Notes under the pieces: model-generated | The model's database searches: none | Seen by the model: only the letters and a program-made list of their open reading frames with translations | What the model was told of the DNA's origin: nothing | Assembly: GCF_018449675.1 (NCBI RefSeq) | Contig: NZ_JAAVUZ010000003.1 | Location: 310,001 to 374,000 of the forward strand | Source of the DNA: Glaciihabitans sp. dw_435 | GTDB lineage: Bacteria; Actinomycetota; Actinomycetes; Actinomycetales; Microbacteriaceae | Length of the DNA stretch: 64,000 nt | Reading direction: 5' to 3' | Shown: piece by piece, positions 44,593 through 54,272 of the stretch | Layout: each line of letters begins with the position of its first letter | Position numbering within the stretch: position 1 is the stretch's first letter | Position numbers and translations under genes: made by a program

Positions 44593-47552
44593 AAATTCTG
44601 AGTCTGCGCATCGCGGGGTTCGGACCCTACAAAGACGAACAGCTCGTCGACTTCCAGCGGTTCGACGCCGACGGCATCTTCCTCATCACCGGCAAGACGG
44701 GGGCCGGCAAGTCGAGCATTCTCGACGCCATCACGTTTGCTCTGTACGGCAGCGTTGCGCGATACGAGGGCACGCAGCCCCAGCTGCGAAGCGACTACTG
44801 CGAGCCCGATGACCCGACGTACGTCGAACTCGAGTTCGCCGTCGGCGCCGACGAGTACCGCGTGCGTCGCTCACCCGATTACGACCGTCCGAAGAAGAAC
44901 GGCCTCGGTGTCACCCGGAAGGCGCACGAGGCGGCTCTCGAGCGCCGCAACGGCGACACGTGGCAGGGCATCGGCGCACGCCCGGTCGATGTCGGCCGTG
45001 AGCTGGCCGAAATCCTGACGCTGACCAAAGACCAGTTCCTCCAGGTGATCCTGCTCGCGCAAAACCGGTTCCAGACCTTCCTCCAGTCAAAGAATGACGA
45101 CCGGCAGGCGGTGCTGCGCACCCTGTTTGGCACGCGACGCTTCGAGCAGGTCGAGGCGACGCTCGACGAGCGTCGCAAGATCATGGCCGCCGAACTCGCA
45201 GCGTCCACGGACGCCCTCGCCCAACGCGCGCACGACGTGGCCGCGCTGATGGGAACCGACGAGGTCCCGTCGCACCCCGACACGGATTGGTTCCAGGCGC
45301 AGTTCGCAAGTCTCACGGCGCGCGGTGATGCCGCCGATGCGCAGGCGTCGGCCGCCGGTGCCGCCTTCGATGAAGCGGATGCCGCATTCCGCGCGATCCT
45401 CGAGGCGCAGAAGCAACATCAGCGCCGCGTCGTCGCCCTGCGTGAGCTCGCGATGCTGGAAGAGAACCACCGCCAGATCGAGGGTGACCGCCGTGCTCTC
45501 GCCGCGGCCCACCGGGCGGCTCCTGTCTGGCCCCTGGTCGGCGCGCTCGAAACGGCGGCGCGTCACCGGGACTCCGCCGCCGCAGCCGAGGTAGCTGCCC
45601 GACTCGCGTATTCCGAATATGACGCCAAGTCCGACGTGATCGATGCCGATCAGGTTACGACTGTCGCGGATGCGCTGACGTCCCTCCTGGGAACCCTCGC
45701 GGAGACGCTCGACGATGAAAAGCGACTTCCCGGGATCGTCGCCGACCTTGAACGCAGCGAAGCGGATGTCCTGAGGGCGACCACGTCCCTGGAGACCGCC
45801 CGCGAACTCAGCCAACTCATTCCTGAGGCACTCAGGGCGTTGACGGAGCAGATCACCACCGCGACAATCGCGTCCTCCCGGCTGTCCGAGGCCGAAGAGC
45901 GCACGACTCGGGTCGCCGCGGCACTGGCGGCGGCGGATGACGCGGCAGCGCTCGACACGCGTCTGGCCGCTGCTCGCGTGTCCGAGAAAGCGGCAAGCGG
46001 AGCGCATCTCGCAGCTGCTGGTCGGCTCGATTCGTTGTTGGAACGGAGGCTTTCCGGTCACGCCGCAGAGCTGGCCGTCGCTCTGGTCGATGGAGTGGCG
46101 TGTGCGGTCTGCGGGTCCCTGTCCCATCCCGCTCCGGCGGTAGCCGACGTCGAACCCGTCACGGAAGCAGACATCGCAGCCGCCCGCGTCGACGTAGACC
46201 GGCAATGGCGGAGCGCCAGAGAGGCGGCCGAGGCGGCGACAGAGATTGCCACCACGCTCGCAGACGCCCGCGCCCGCACCGGTGGTCGCTCGGCAACCGA
46301 ACTCCACGACGCGTTGGACTCCGCCCGGGAGGCCACCTCGGGCGCGATCGCGGCGGCAGCGGAGGTGCGCCGTCTCGAGCGTGACCGCGACAAGCTGCTG
46401 TCCGAACGCGATCGCGCCACCATCACCATGGACGACCTCCGGGCACAACTGGAGACTCTCGCCGTGCGGGTCGCCGAACAACGGTCCACGCGAAATGCCA
46501 TCGAAGCTCGGCAGAAGAAGCACAGCGATGGATTTGGCAGCGTCGCGGAACGCGTCTCTGCGCTGAGCGCCCACCGTAATGCCGCCCGGGAGGTTCGGGA
46601 GGCAATTGCGACCCACGACGCCCGCCGTGACGCCCACGCCCATGCCCTCTCTGCGCTCGAGTTGCAGTGTGTGACCCAGGGGTTCGCCGACGTCAACGAA
46701 GCAATGGTGGCGCGGCTCTCGGACGCGGACGTCACCGCCATCGACAACCGCATTCGTGCGCACGAACACGCAATGACCACAGTGCGAACCACCATCGATG
46801 ACACCGCCGATGTGACCGACCCCGTCGACGATTCCCAGGTGGAGTCAGCTCGAGAGGCGCGCGAAGCGCGTGCTCGCGAACGCGATGCCGCCGTCGGAGC
46901 CCGCAGCACCGTGCGGGAGCGCCTCGATCAGCTCACACAGCTCGTCATCACCGCGACGAATCACATTGCGCTGTCCGGTGCCCGACGGGACGAGTTCGCC
47001 CAACTCGACGCTCTCGCAAATGCCGTGCAGGGCAAAGATCCCAACACGAAGCGGATGAACCTCGAGACCTTCGTTCTCGCGGCTCAGCTGGAAGACATCG
47101 TTGCCGCGGCTAATGCCCGGCTTCACACGATGACCAGCGGGCGGTACGCACTCGAGCACGATGACGGACTCCAATACCGCAAGTCCAGCTCGGGACTCGG
47201 TCTCGCCATCCGCGACGAACACACCGGGCGGGCGCGGCCCACCCATTCGCTGTCCGGAGGAGAAACCTTCCTGGCATCCCTTGCCCTCGCACTCGGGCTC
47301 GCCGAAGTCGTGACCAACCAGACTGGTGGACTCACCCTCGACACCCTGTTCGTTGACGAGGGCTTCGGCTCCCTCGACGCGGATACCCTCGACATCGCCA
47401 TGGGCACCCTGGACAGCCTGCGCGCCGGGGGCAGGACCATCGGGCTGATCAGTCACGTGGACGTGATGAAGGAGCAGATCCCCGCTCACCTGCGGATCTC
47501 GGTCACTCCCCACGGTTACAGCGTCATCGACGAGGTCTACGAGACGAGCTAG
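44589..47552 (+). CDS. sbcC: Exonuclease SbcCD subunit C (SMC/Rad50-like ATPase)
   Basis: A 987-residue Rad50/SbcC protein: Walker A GKTGAGKSS (35-43), a Q-loop region near QVILLAQNRFQTFL, two long coiled-coil arms, the zinc hook CAVCG (Cys505 and Cys508) at the apex, and the C-terminal signature LSGGETFLASLALALGLAEV with Walker B DTLFVDEGFGSLD. It pairs with SbcD to open and cut DNA ends. Its start overlaps the sbcD stop. Length is typical for actinobacterial SbcC. Confidence 0.93.
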   Translation: MKILSLRIAGFGPYKDEQLVDFQRFDADGIFLITGKTGAGKSSILDAITFALYGSVARYEGTQPQLRSDYCEPDDPTYVELEFAVGADEYRVRRSPDYDRPKKNGLGVTRKAHEAALERRNGDTWQGIGARPVDVGRELAEILTLTKDQFLQVILLAQNRFQTFLQSKNDDRQAVLRTLFGTRRFEQVEATLDERRKIMAAELAASTDALAQRAHDVAALMGTDEVPSHPDTDWFQAQFASLTARGDAADAQASAAGAAFDEADAAFRAILEAQKQHQRRVVALRELAMLEENHRQIEGDRRALAAAHRAAPVWPLVGALETAARHRDSAAAAEVAARLAYSEYDAKSDVIDADQVTTVADALTSLLGTLAETLDDEKRLPGIVADLERSEADVLRATTSLETARELSQLIPEALRALTEQITTATIASSRLSEAEERTTRVAAALAAADDAAALDTRLAAARVSEKAASGAHLAAAGRLDSLLERRLSGHAAELAVALVDGVACAVCGSLSHPAPAVADVEPVTEADIAAARVDVDRQWRSAREAAEAATEIATTLADARARTGGRSATELHDALDSAREATSGAIAAAAEVRRLERDRDKLLSERDRATITMDDLRAQLETLAVRVAEQRSTRNAIEARQKKHSDGFGSVAERVSALSAHRNAAREVREAIATHDARRDAHAHALSALELQCVTQGFADVNEAMVARLSDADVTAIDNRIRAHEHAMTTVRTTIDDTADVTDPVDDSQVESAREAREARARERDAAVGARSTVRERLDQLTQLVITATNHIALSGARRDEFAQLDALANAVQGKDPNTKRMNLETFVLAAQLEDIVAAANARLHTMTSGRYALEHDDGLQYRKSSSGLGLAIRDEHTGRARPTHSLSGGETFLASLALALGLAEVVTNQTGGLTLDTLFVDEGFGSLDADTLDIAMGTLDSLRAGGRTIGLISHVDVMKEQIPAHLRISVTPHGYSVIDEVYETS

Positions 47553-47574
47553 CGAGGTCTGGTGGAAGCGGGAA

Positions 47575-49614
47575 CTACAGGGTGCTGGTGGTCAGAGAAA
47601 TCACGTGGCCCGCCAGCGTTCCCGCGATGCTCATCTCGCCGTCCCGGTTGGTGCCGAGGCGTCCGAGCAGCGTCAGTATCCCCACCGGTCCCCGGGGTCC
47701 GGTGACTCGCACGGTCACGGACACCGGGTCCGAGCCAAAGGGAGCGAGTAAGCGCCCGGTGACCGCGACGTCCTCCACGAAGCGATAGTTGTCGAATTCC
47801 ATGGAGTATCCGGCCAGCGTCTGCGTGGTGACGACCGTGCCACCCCGCAGTCCGTAGTAGCGCCCGAAGTCGCGGTCGGTGGTCTGGATCCAGGAGTCGA
47901 GAACGGTGCGCCAGACGGATGCGGCGACCCGGCGGTCGAACGTGGTGGATTCGTCTCTCGATGACCGTGTCAGGTAGTCCGTGCTGATGTCAGCGGCGGC
48001 GACCGGAAACGACGGTTGCACGTACCAGTGCACGGCCCAGGCGCACGGCTGGACATCGCCGAGTTCGGTCATGAACTGTTGGATGCGGAGCGGGCCGCAG
48101 GACAGCTGTGCCGCGTTGTGGGGAACCTGGTCGATCCGCAACACGTGACTGTTTCGGAATTGCTGGGCATCCCTGATGGTGTTCTCTGCGGGCGCGTCGG
48201 CGTCAAAGGTCCCGACGACGGCAAGTACCGGAACATCGGGAAGCGTGGTGTGTGGCTCGAGCGGCACCTCGGCGTCCGGGACATCCGGCCACAGCGAGCA
48301 GAGCGACAGTTCGGTCTCCCACGCGCGCTCGGTGCGGGGGAGCATGGCACGCATCGACCACGGCCAGAGAGTGAGGGGAGGGATGCCCCGTGCGACGCGC
48401 TCGGCGGTGATGGACCGTTCCCAGTCCAGCAATCCCGGCGACCAGGGCGGTGTCGCATTGTCGGCACAGGTGGCGGCGAAGAAGGCCGCGGCCGAGTGGA
48501 CTTCCGCCGCGCCGGAGCTGCCGCGCGCGTTCTGCGCCTGCACCTCGGCGCCGATCCGCAGCAGCGGCACGGGATCTCCCGCCCGGTAGGCGGACGCGGC
48601 GGCGGCGAGCCACGCGGGCAGCGCAGGCCCGTGTTCGAAGTGGGATGCGTACACGAGGGTTGCCTGGGTCACCTTTACATCGCGCGCCTCGCCCTCGTCG
48701 TCCACCGCGACGCCGCGGAGGGGGTTCTCGGTCACGGATCGGGCGGCCCACGCGAGGTCATCGAGGGGCGATCCCGGCCGGTCGCGGCACTCGGCGGAAC
48801 CGGAGCACAGCCCGATGATGGTGCGGCGGGTTAACGCGGAGACTGCGTGCAGGCTCGACAGAAAGTTGAAGCTCGCGGGACCGATGCTGGAGGCAAAGAC
48901 GACCGACCGTACGCTGGCACCGAACCGAGCGGTGTAGGCCATGGCGTCCATGCCGCCATACCCGAGGGCGATGATGTCGACCTGCGGTATTCCGAGTTCG
49001 AGGCGCAGGGCGTTGGCGTCTCGCGCGCTGTAGGCGGCGCCGTAGTCATCGAGGGCATTGCCGAGGTGAAGTGCGCACGAGAAGGTGGACGACGCGATAT
49101 CGACCGAGCCGTGTTGCATGGCAGGGCAGTCGATGGCCTCGGACAGACCGCTGCCGCGGCGGTCGATCACCAGCACGTCGCGATCACCGAACGTGCGCCC
49201 GAGAATCCGGTGGGGAATTGGGTCGCCGTCGGCGATCATCGGATCACCGATGTCCTGCCCGAGAAAGAGCGTCGTCGCCGCCGAGGCGGGGGTCGACCCT
49301 CGCGTGTGCCGGTAGAACTTGAACGCGAGAAGCAGGGTGGGTGTGTCGGCCACCCGCCAGTCGTGGGGCACGCGCAGCACGCCACACAGGGCGCCCGAGG
49401 CATCCGCACACTCCGTCGCTCCCAGCGCCCGCGCGCGGGTGCCGGGATCCACCCCGGACGCCGCCGGTGCGACCACGCTGGCGACCGGAACGGCGAGCTG
49501 TGCCCGCGGGTCATCACTCGCCGGCGCGACTGCCGCGACCAGCGCGATGGCGATCACTCCGGCAGAAACCCGGGCAGCGATGGTCCACCGCACAACAGCT
49601 CCGTTGTCTCGCAC
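47575..49614 (-). CDS. TAP-type alpha/beta hydrolase lacking the catalytic serine
   Basis: A 679-residue secreted or anchored protein: an N-terminal hydrophobic segment (about 10-30), then an alpha/beta hydrolase of the tripeptidyl-aminopeptidase-like group. The fold markers are present (VLVIDRRGSGLSEAIDC, the VVGTFDADAP Asp region, the VPHNAAQLSCGP His region), but the nucleophile elbow reads IIALGYGGMDA where relatives have G-x-S-Y-G. Gly218 (codon GGG) takes the serine's place, so classical serine catalysis is excluded. A beta-rich C-terminal extension (about 560-679) follows. It may be a binding protein rather than an enzyme. The GTG start at 49614 has no clear ribosome site. Confidence 0.8.
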   Translation of the reverse strand: MRDNGAVVRWTIAARVSAGVIAIALVAAVAPASDDPRAQLAVPVASVVAPAASGVDPGTRARALGATECADASGALCGVLRVPHDWRVADTPTLLLAFKFYRHTRGSTPASAATTLFLGQDIGDPMIADGDPIPHRILGRTFGDRDVLVIDRRGSGLSEAIDCPAMQHGSVDIASSTFSCALHLGNALDDYGAAYSARDANALRLELGIPQVDIIALGYGGMDAMAYTARFGASVRSVVFASSIGPASFNFLSSLHAVSALTRRTIIGLCSGSAECRDRPGSPLDDLAWAARSVTENPLRGVAVDDEGEARDVKVTQATLVYASHFEHGPALPAWLAAAASAYRAGDPVPLLRIGAEVQAQNARGSSGAAEVHSAAAFFAATCADNATPPWSPGLLDWERSITAERVARGIPPLTLWPWSMRAMLPRTERAWETELSLCSLWPDVPDAEVPLEPHTTLPDVPVLAVVGTFDADAPAENTIRDAQQFRNSHVLRIDQVPHNAAQLSCGPLRIQQFMTELGDVQPCAWAVHWYVQPSFPVAAADISTDYLTRSSRDESTTFDRRVAASVWRTVLDSWIQTTDRDFGRYYGLRGGTVVTTQTLAGYSMEFDNYRFVEDVAVTGRLLAPFGSDPVSVTVRVTGPRGPVGILTLLGRLGTNRDGEMSIAGTLAGHVISLTTSTL

Positions 49615-49773
49615 GTCGGCCCCCGCGCTCTACGGGGACCGCCCACGTATTGAGCGCAAACCTACGCCCGCTCGCCGTCGGGGACAAGCATTATGGCAGG
49701 CCCGACGGCCCGTGACGGCCCGGTGGGGCAGCCAGTACATTGGAGGCTTCGCAGCCCCAGGAAGGAGCACACC

Positions 49774-51357
49774 GTGGACGGACTCATCCTCGTCGTGATC
49801 CTGGGCGCGACCATTCTCGCGGGCGCCATCATCGCCCCGCGGCTGAAGGTTGCCACACCCCTGGTTCTGCTGGTCATCGGCTCGTTGCTTGGATTCATCC
49901 CGCTGCTCGGCGATGTCGAGCTGCCGCCAGAACTCGTGCTCCTGTTGTTCCTGCCGGCCCTGCTCTACTGGGATTCCCTCAACACGTCCCTGCGGGAGAT
50001 TCTCGCCAACATCCGGGTGATCAGCCTGCTGGCCATCGGACTCGTGTTCGCCACGGCGGCGATCGTCGCCCTTGTGGGTCACGCGCTTGGACTCACCTGG
50101 CCAATTTCCATCGCACTCGGCGCCATTCTTGCGCCGACGGATGCCACGGCAGTTGCAGCAGTCGCGGGTCGTCTCCCGCGCCGCACCCTCACGATTCTTC
50201 GGGCCGAGAGCCTCATCAATGACGGAACCGCCCTCGTGCTCTACGCGGTCGCGGTGGCCGCCGCGGTGTCCGGCGACGCCATCACGCTCGGGAACACCGC
50301 GCTGCGGTTCGGTGCCTCGTACGGGCTTGGCGTGATCATCGGACTGCTCGTCGGGCTGGCCGTCATTGGCCTCCGGCACGTGCTGACCACCCGGCTGCGG
50401 GCCAACACACTCAGTGTGCTGACCCCCTTTCTCGCCTACCTCCCGGCCGAGTTGCTCGGCGTCTCCGGTGTCGTGGCCGTGGTGGCGTGCGGGCTCTTCG
50501 TCAGCCAGCTGGGTCCCCGCATCATCACGGCGAGCCAACGCTCGCAGAGCTTCGGCTTCTGGCAGCTCGCCACCTACCTGCTGAACGGGGCGCTCTTTGT
50601 GCTCATCGGGCTTGAGTTGCATCGCGTGACCGAGGGTCTTGGCGACGGGTGGGAGACGACGGTGGGCCTGGGACTTGCCGCGGCGGCCGCCGTCATCCTC
50701 ACGCGACTCGCGTGGATCAACACCACGCCGTACCTGATCCGCGCGCTCGACCGGCGCCCTCAGTAACGCACCCGGCGGGTGGGATTCCGCCAGCGCTTCC
50801 CGCCCTGGGCTGGCTTCCGGGGCGCGGTGTCGCTGGCCGCCGCGCTCGCGTTGCCGACCGAGACGGCCAGCGGAGATCCGCTTCCGGGGCGCGACACGGT
50901 GATCGCCGTGACGTTCATCGTCATCCTCATCACCCTGCTCGTGCAGGGACTGTCCATGCCGGCGATCGTGCGGTGGGCAAACCTTCCCAACGATCCGACG
51001 GAACTCGACGAGGAGCTTCTGGCCGAGCAGGCGGCTACGCGGGCCGCGCTGTCGATCCTTCCCGAGGTGGCAGACCGGGTCGGGGCATCCACCGAGTCCC
51101 GCGACGCGGTGCGGAAGGAATACCAGGAGCGCCTGGACAGGATTCACCGGGAGGACGGAAACCCGCAGGTCGCCCGCCGCGACGGGGACGAATCCGACCA
51201 CGAGGCCGCGCTGCGGCTGGGGCTGCTCCCAGCCAAGCGCCAGGCACTGTTCGAACTGCGGCACGCGCGACGCATCGACGACGTCATCCTCCGGCGGGTC
51301 AACGCGCGCATCGATCTGGAGGAACTGCGCCTGTCCTCCCCGGAGAACGACGACTAG
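49774..51357 (+). pseudogene. Na+/H+ antiporter (CPA1 family) with an in-frame TAA
   Basis: From GTG 49774 (AGGAG seven bases upstream) a CPA1 antiporter runs for 330 codons to TAA at 50764-50766, and the same frame continues open to 51357. Together these give about 526 residues, the usual length. The first part holds ten or more helices with the ion-binding APTDATAVAAVA and SLINDGTALVLY. The second part supplies the essential GFRGAVSLAAALALP and the cytoplasmic tail. The stop sits in a loop, CGCCCTCAG-TAA-CGCACC, where CAA would restore glutamine. Either half alone should be inactive. A recent nonsense mutation, a sequencing error or readthrough are the options. Convergent with the LuxR gene. 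Confidence 0.85.
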
Positions 51358-51366
51358 GCAGGCCGC

Positions 51367-53985
51367 TCAGCGGTCCTGCCCCGGCAGCCAGGCGCGCAGC
51401 TCGCTGCGGCTGCGCGCACCGAGCTTGTTGTAGACCCGGCTGAGGTGGGTCTGCACGGTGCGCAGCGTGATGCCGAGAGACTCCGAGATGGCGCGGTCGG
51501 TGAGGCCGGATGACGCGAACCGGGCGATCTCGAACTCCCGGGGTGTCAGCGTTGCGACGTGGGGAAGGGCCGCGACCACCGGGCTGTGCAGCCCCTCCGT
51601 CGACTCCAGCATGGCGGACAGGCGCACCGCGGCGGCCGTGGAACGGTATGTAGCCCCAGACGCCCGGTACAGCGCAACCGCCTGCGACTGCGCCTCCGCC
51701 GCAAACCAGGTGAAGTCGTGGTCGGCGAGTTGCTCCGCCGCGGCCTCGATGCCGACGGGGTCGGAGCGCACGAGAGCCGAGGCGTGGGCGCGCTTGGCCG
51801 TGAGGACGGCGGAGCTGGGCATGCTGAAGGCGAGGAGTCGGGAGGCGGCGGACACATCGCCGTACCGGGTGGCCGCGTACCAGAGGGCGTTTGCTGCAAC
51901 GTGCTGCCCCAGCGTGTGGGCGTGGTTTGCCGCAGCCGTTGCCACGCGTGCGGCCTCCTGCAGGTCGCCGGATGACGCGAGCACCGCCGCGTCGGCCAGG
52001 CACACGTCCGGGTCGTAGATCGGGGCGACGATACTGCCGTGGATCGTCGCCAGCATGCTTCGCGCGCCGGGCACGTCGCCCGCCAGCGCAAGCGTCTGGG
52101 CGTAGAGGGAGCGCGTCCAGGCGAGGGTCGTTGAACACCAAATTCCGCGCGCGGCCAGCGCCTCGCCGAGGTACCCGAGTCCGGCGGGTAGGTGGCCCCG
52201 GAGCACAGCATTCCACCCCAGGAGCAGGGCATGCTGCGACCGCACTCCATCGTCTCCCCGATGGAGCGCCTGGGTGTACCCCCGTTCGCCGCGCGTTCGT
52301 GCCTCGTCGAGATCCTCGCGGAGGAAGAGCGCCGCGTAGTGATCGTTCAGGATCGCCGACTCCTCCGCTTCGGGGAGCTCGTGCCGCGTGCGGAGCGCAA
52401 GCGGCGACAGCCGGGCTCGCATCGCCTCGAATCCTTCCGCATCGCCCGCGTACATCAGCGCGGAGGTCGCGGTGAGGGCGGCGTGCGCCGCCGTCTCCGC
52501 GGGCAGACTCTCGTCCATGGCGAGGGGCACGCTGGCGGTGACCGCGGCGGTCACCCTTCCGAGACGCCAGAGTGCCGTGGAGCGCACCGCGAGGAGGATC
52601 GGGATGCGGCCAAACGTGGCGATAGCGTCATCCACTGTTTCCAACGCTCGCGCCGGCTGATTGGCGGGCATGGCGAAGAGAAACGCCCGCGTGATGAGCA
52701 CGCTGATCCGCTCGTCGCCTCCGAGCGAGGCGGGATCGAGCGAATCGAGCACGCGTTCGGCCTCGGTGATCCGCTGCTGGTGGGCGAGCAGGGTGGCGAT
52801 GCGGAGCCGAACGGCGACGGTGCCCGCCTGCCGCAGGGCCGCGACCAGAAACCTGTCACACAGCGCCGGGTCGGAGGTGTGAACAATCTCGGCAAGGTCG
52901 ACGAGTTCCGTCGCGTCGATCGGATCGTCCAGTTGCAGGTGCAAGCGGGCGAGCAGCACCCGTTCGGCGTCGGACGGTGAGTCCCGCTCCCGCCGACGCG
53001 CGGTGATGGCGTCGACCAGCTCGCGCGACCGCCGCCGGCGCCGGGACTCGGTGAGGCTGCCGAGCAGGGCCTCCGCCTGCAGGGGGTGCGCGAGACGCAC
53101 GGACCCGGCGGCCCGGTCGACGGAAACCACCCCCTCGTTCTCCGCCTCATCCACGGCCTCCGGATGGATGATGCCGGCCAGAAGCTCCGCGTCGAGCGGT
53201 TCGGCAAGCGCCACGAGTTCCGCCGTCGCCCGCACCACGGACGGCAGGGTGCGCACCCGGGCCGTCACCGCCGCCCGCACGCCCTGGGCAACGGGCAGCG
53301 ATCGCGCGAGCACCCACACACCCGATCGCTGCACGATGGCACCGGTGGCGACGCCGACACGCACCACCTCGAGGAGAAACAGGGCATTGCCACCCGTGCG
53401 TGCAAACACGTCGGTGCTGACCCTCCGGTCAACGGCGCCGCCCAGCTCGGTCGCGACAAGCTCGCCGCTCTCGCCCGCTGTCAGCACGGGTACCTCGATC
53501 AGCTGGCTGAGCCCGCCCTTCCACAGCGCGGTTATCGCGTCGTGCACCGGACGGTCGGTCCGCACGGTCGCGTAGACGGCAACCCCGGACAGCGCGATCT
53601 GGTGCAACAGGCCCGCGGAGGCCGGATCGAGCACATGAACATCGTCGATCGCGAGCATACGAATTCCCCGGCGAAGGATCTCCGCACGAATCACGCTGGC
53701 GGCAAACACGAGCATGTCGGACGGGTCTGCGGGCGTCCGGGGAATGTCGCCCGGCAGCAGCGACACGAATACTCCGAGCGGCACGGTCGCCAGCGCCTCG
53801 GTGGCAACCAGGAACTCACAGTGCAGGCCGGCGGATGTCGCGGCGTCCCGCACCGCGTGCAACAGCCGGGTCTTTCCGACCCCCGCGGCACCGCCGAATA
53901 CCCGCGGGCGAAGGCCCAACTCGTCGAGAACTTCTGCGAGCAATTCGTGCCGCCCCACCAGGGGTAACTCCTGCCGCGGGGTCAT
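51367..53985 (-). CDS. Large LuxR-family (LAL-type) transcriptional regulator
   Basis: An 872-residue regulator. The N-terminal STAND-type ATPase has the P-loop GGAAGVGKTRLL (about 31-42) and Walker B IRMLAIDDVHVLD. A long helical, TPR-like middle follows. The C-terminal 65 residues are a LuxR HTH: LTPREFEIARFASSGLTDRA, then ISESLGITLRTVQTHLSRVYNKLG. The C-terminus ends in ELRAWLPGQDR. Such LAL proteins integrate ATP and a ligand to activate metabolic or enzyme genes. Divergent from the papain-like protease gene across 287 bp, so that gene is a candidate target. GGAGA precedes the ATG. Confidence 0.88.
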   Translation of the reverse strand: MTPRQELPLVGRHELLAEVLDELGLRPRVFGGAAGVGKTRLLHAVRDAATSAGLHCEFLVATEALATVPLGVFVSLLPGDIPRTPADPSDMLVFAASVIRAEILRRGIRMLAIDDVHVLDPASAGLLHQIALSGVAVYATVRTDRPVHDAITALWKGGLSQLIEVPVLTAGESGELVATELGGAVDRRVSTDVFARTGGNALFLLEVVRVGVATGAIVQRSGVWVLARSLPVAQGVRAAVTARVRTLPSVVRATAELVALAEPLDAELLAGIIHPEAVDEAENEGVVSVDRAAGSVRLAHPLQAEALLGSLTESRRRRRSRELVDAITARRRERDSPSDAERVLLARLHLQLDDPIDATELVDLAEIVHTSDPALCDRFLVAALRQAGTVAVRLRIATLLAHQQRITEAERVLDSLDPASLGGDERISVLITRAFLFAMPANQPARALETVDDAIATFGRIPILLAVRSTALWRLGRVTAAVTASVPLAMDESLPAETAAHAALTATSALMYAGDAEGFEAMRARLSPLALRTRHELPEAEESAILNDHYAALFLREDLDEARTRGERGYTQALHRGDDGVRSQHALLLGWNAVLRGHLPAGLGYLGEALAARGIWCSTTLAWTRSLYAQTLALAGDVPGARSMLATIHGSIVAPIYDPDVCLADAAVLASSGDLQEAARVATAAANHAHTLGQHVAANALWYAATRYGDVSAASRLLAFSMPSSAVLTAKRAHASALVRSDPVGIEAAAEQLADHDFTWFAAEAQSQAVALYRASGATYRSTAAAVRLSAMLESTEGLHSPVVAALPHVATLTPREFEIARFASSGLTDRAISESLGITLRTVQTHLSRVYNKLGARSRSELRAWLPGQDR

Positions 53986-54272
53986 CCGCTCTCCGTCCCC
54001 CAGAGCCGCGTCATTGACCCGTCATCCGGGAAGCTGACCAGCTCTATCACAACTGCATCGAAATGATCGGGGTGGCGGATACCTCAATCCTTGGCTCCGA
54101 TCGTTCCGCTGATCGTTCCCCGTGTCAATCGTCGGCGCACTACGCAGGCCGGGGCGGCGGCGGCGCCGGACTACGTATGGCCCCGATTCGGGGGGTACCC
54201 ATAACGTTCAGGCATCCCGGTTCGCTGACCCGGACCGACAGTGCCGCCCAATTCTCCCGAGGTGAATGAGTC
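53986..54272. promoter_or_regulatory. Divergent LuxR / protease control region
   Basis: A 287-bp gap without a gene. Two copies of GATCGTTCC (54099-54107 and 54111-54119) start 12 bp apart on one face, a plausible activator site. A TAACGT -10 box (54202-54207) would place the protease start near 54214, giving a leader of about 60 nt with the RBS AGGTGA. A CCCCG-ATT-CGGGG dyad lies at 54181-54193, just upstream of the -10. Confidence 0.4.

Noticed and set aside
50779-51357. Independent gene for the C-terminal part of the antiporter from GTG 50779
   Set aside because: It starts in the middle of a membrane domain, has no ribosome site or promoter, and is in the same frame as the upstream part, so a nonsense-interrupted single gene is the simpler reading.
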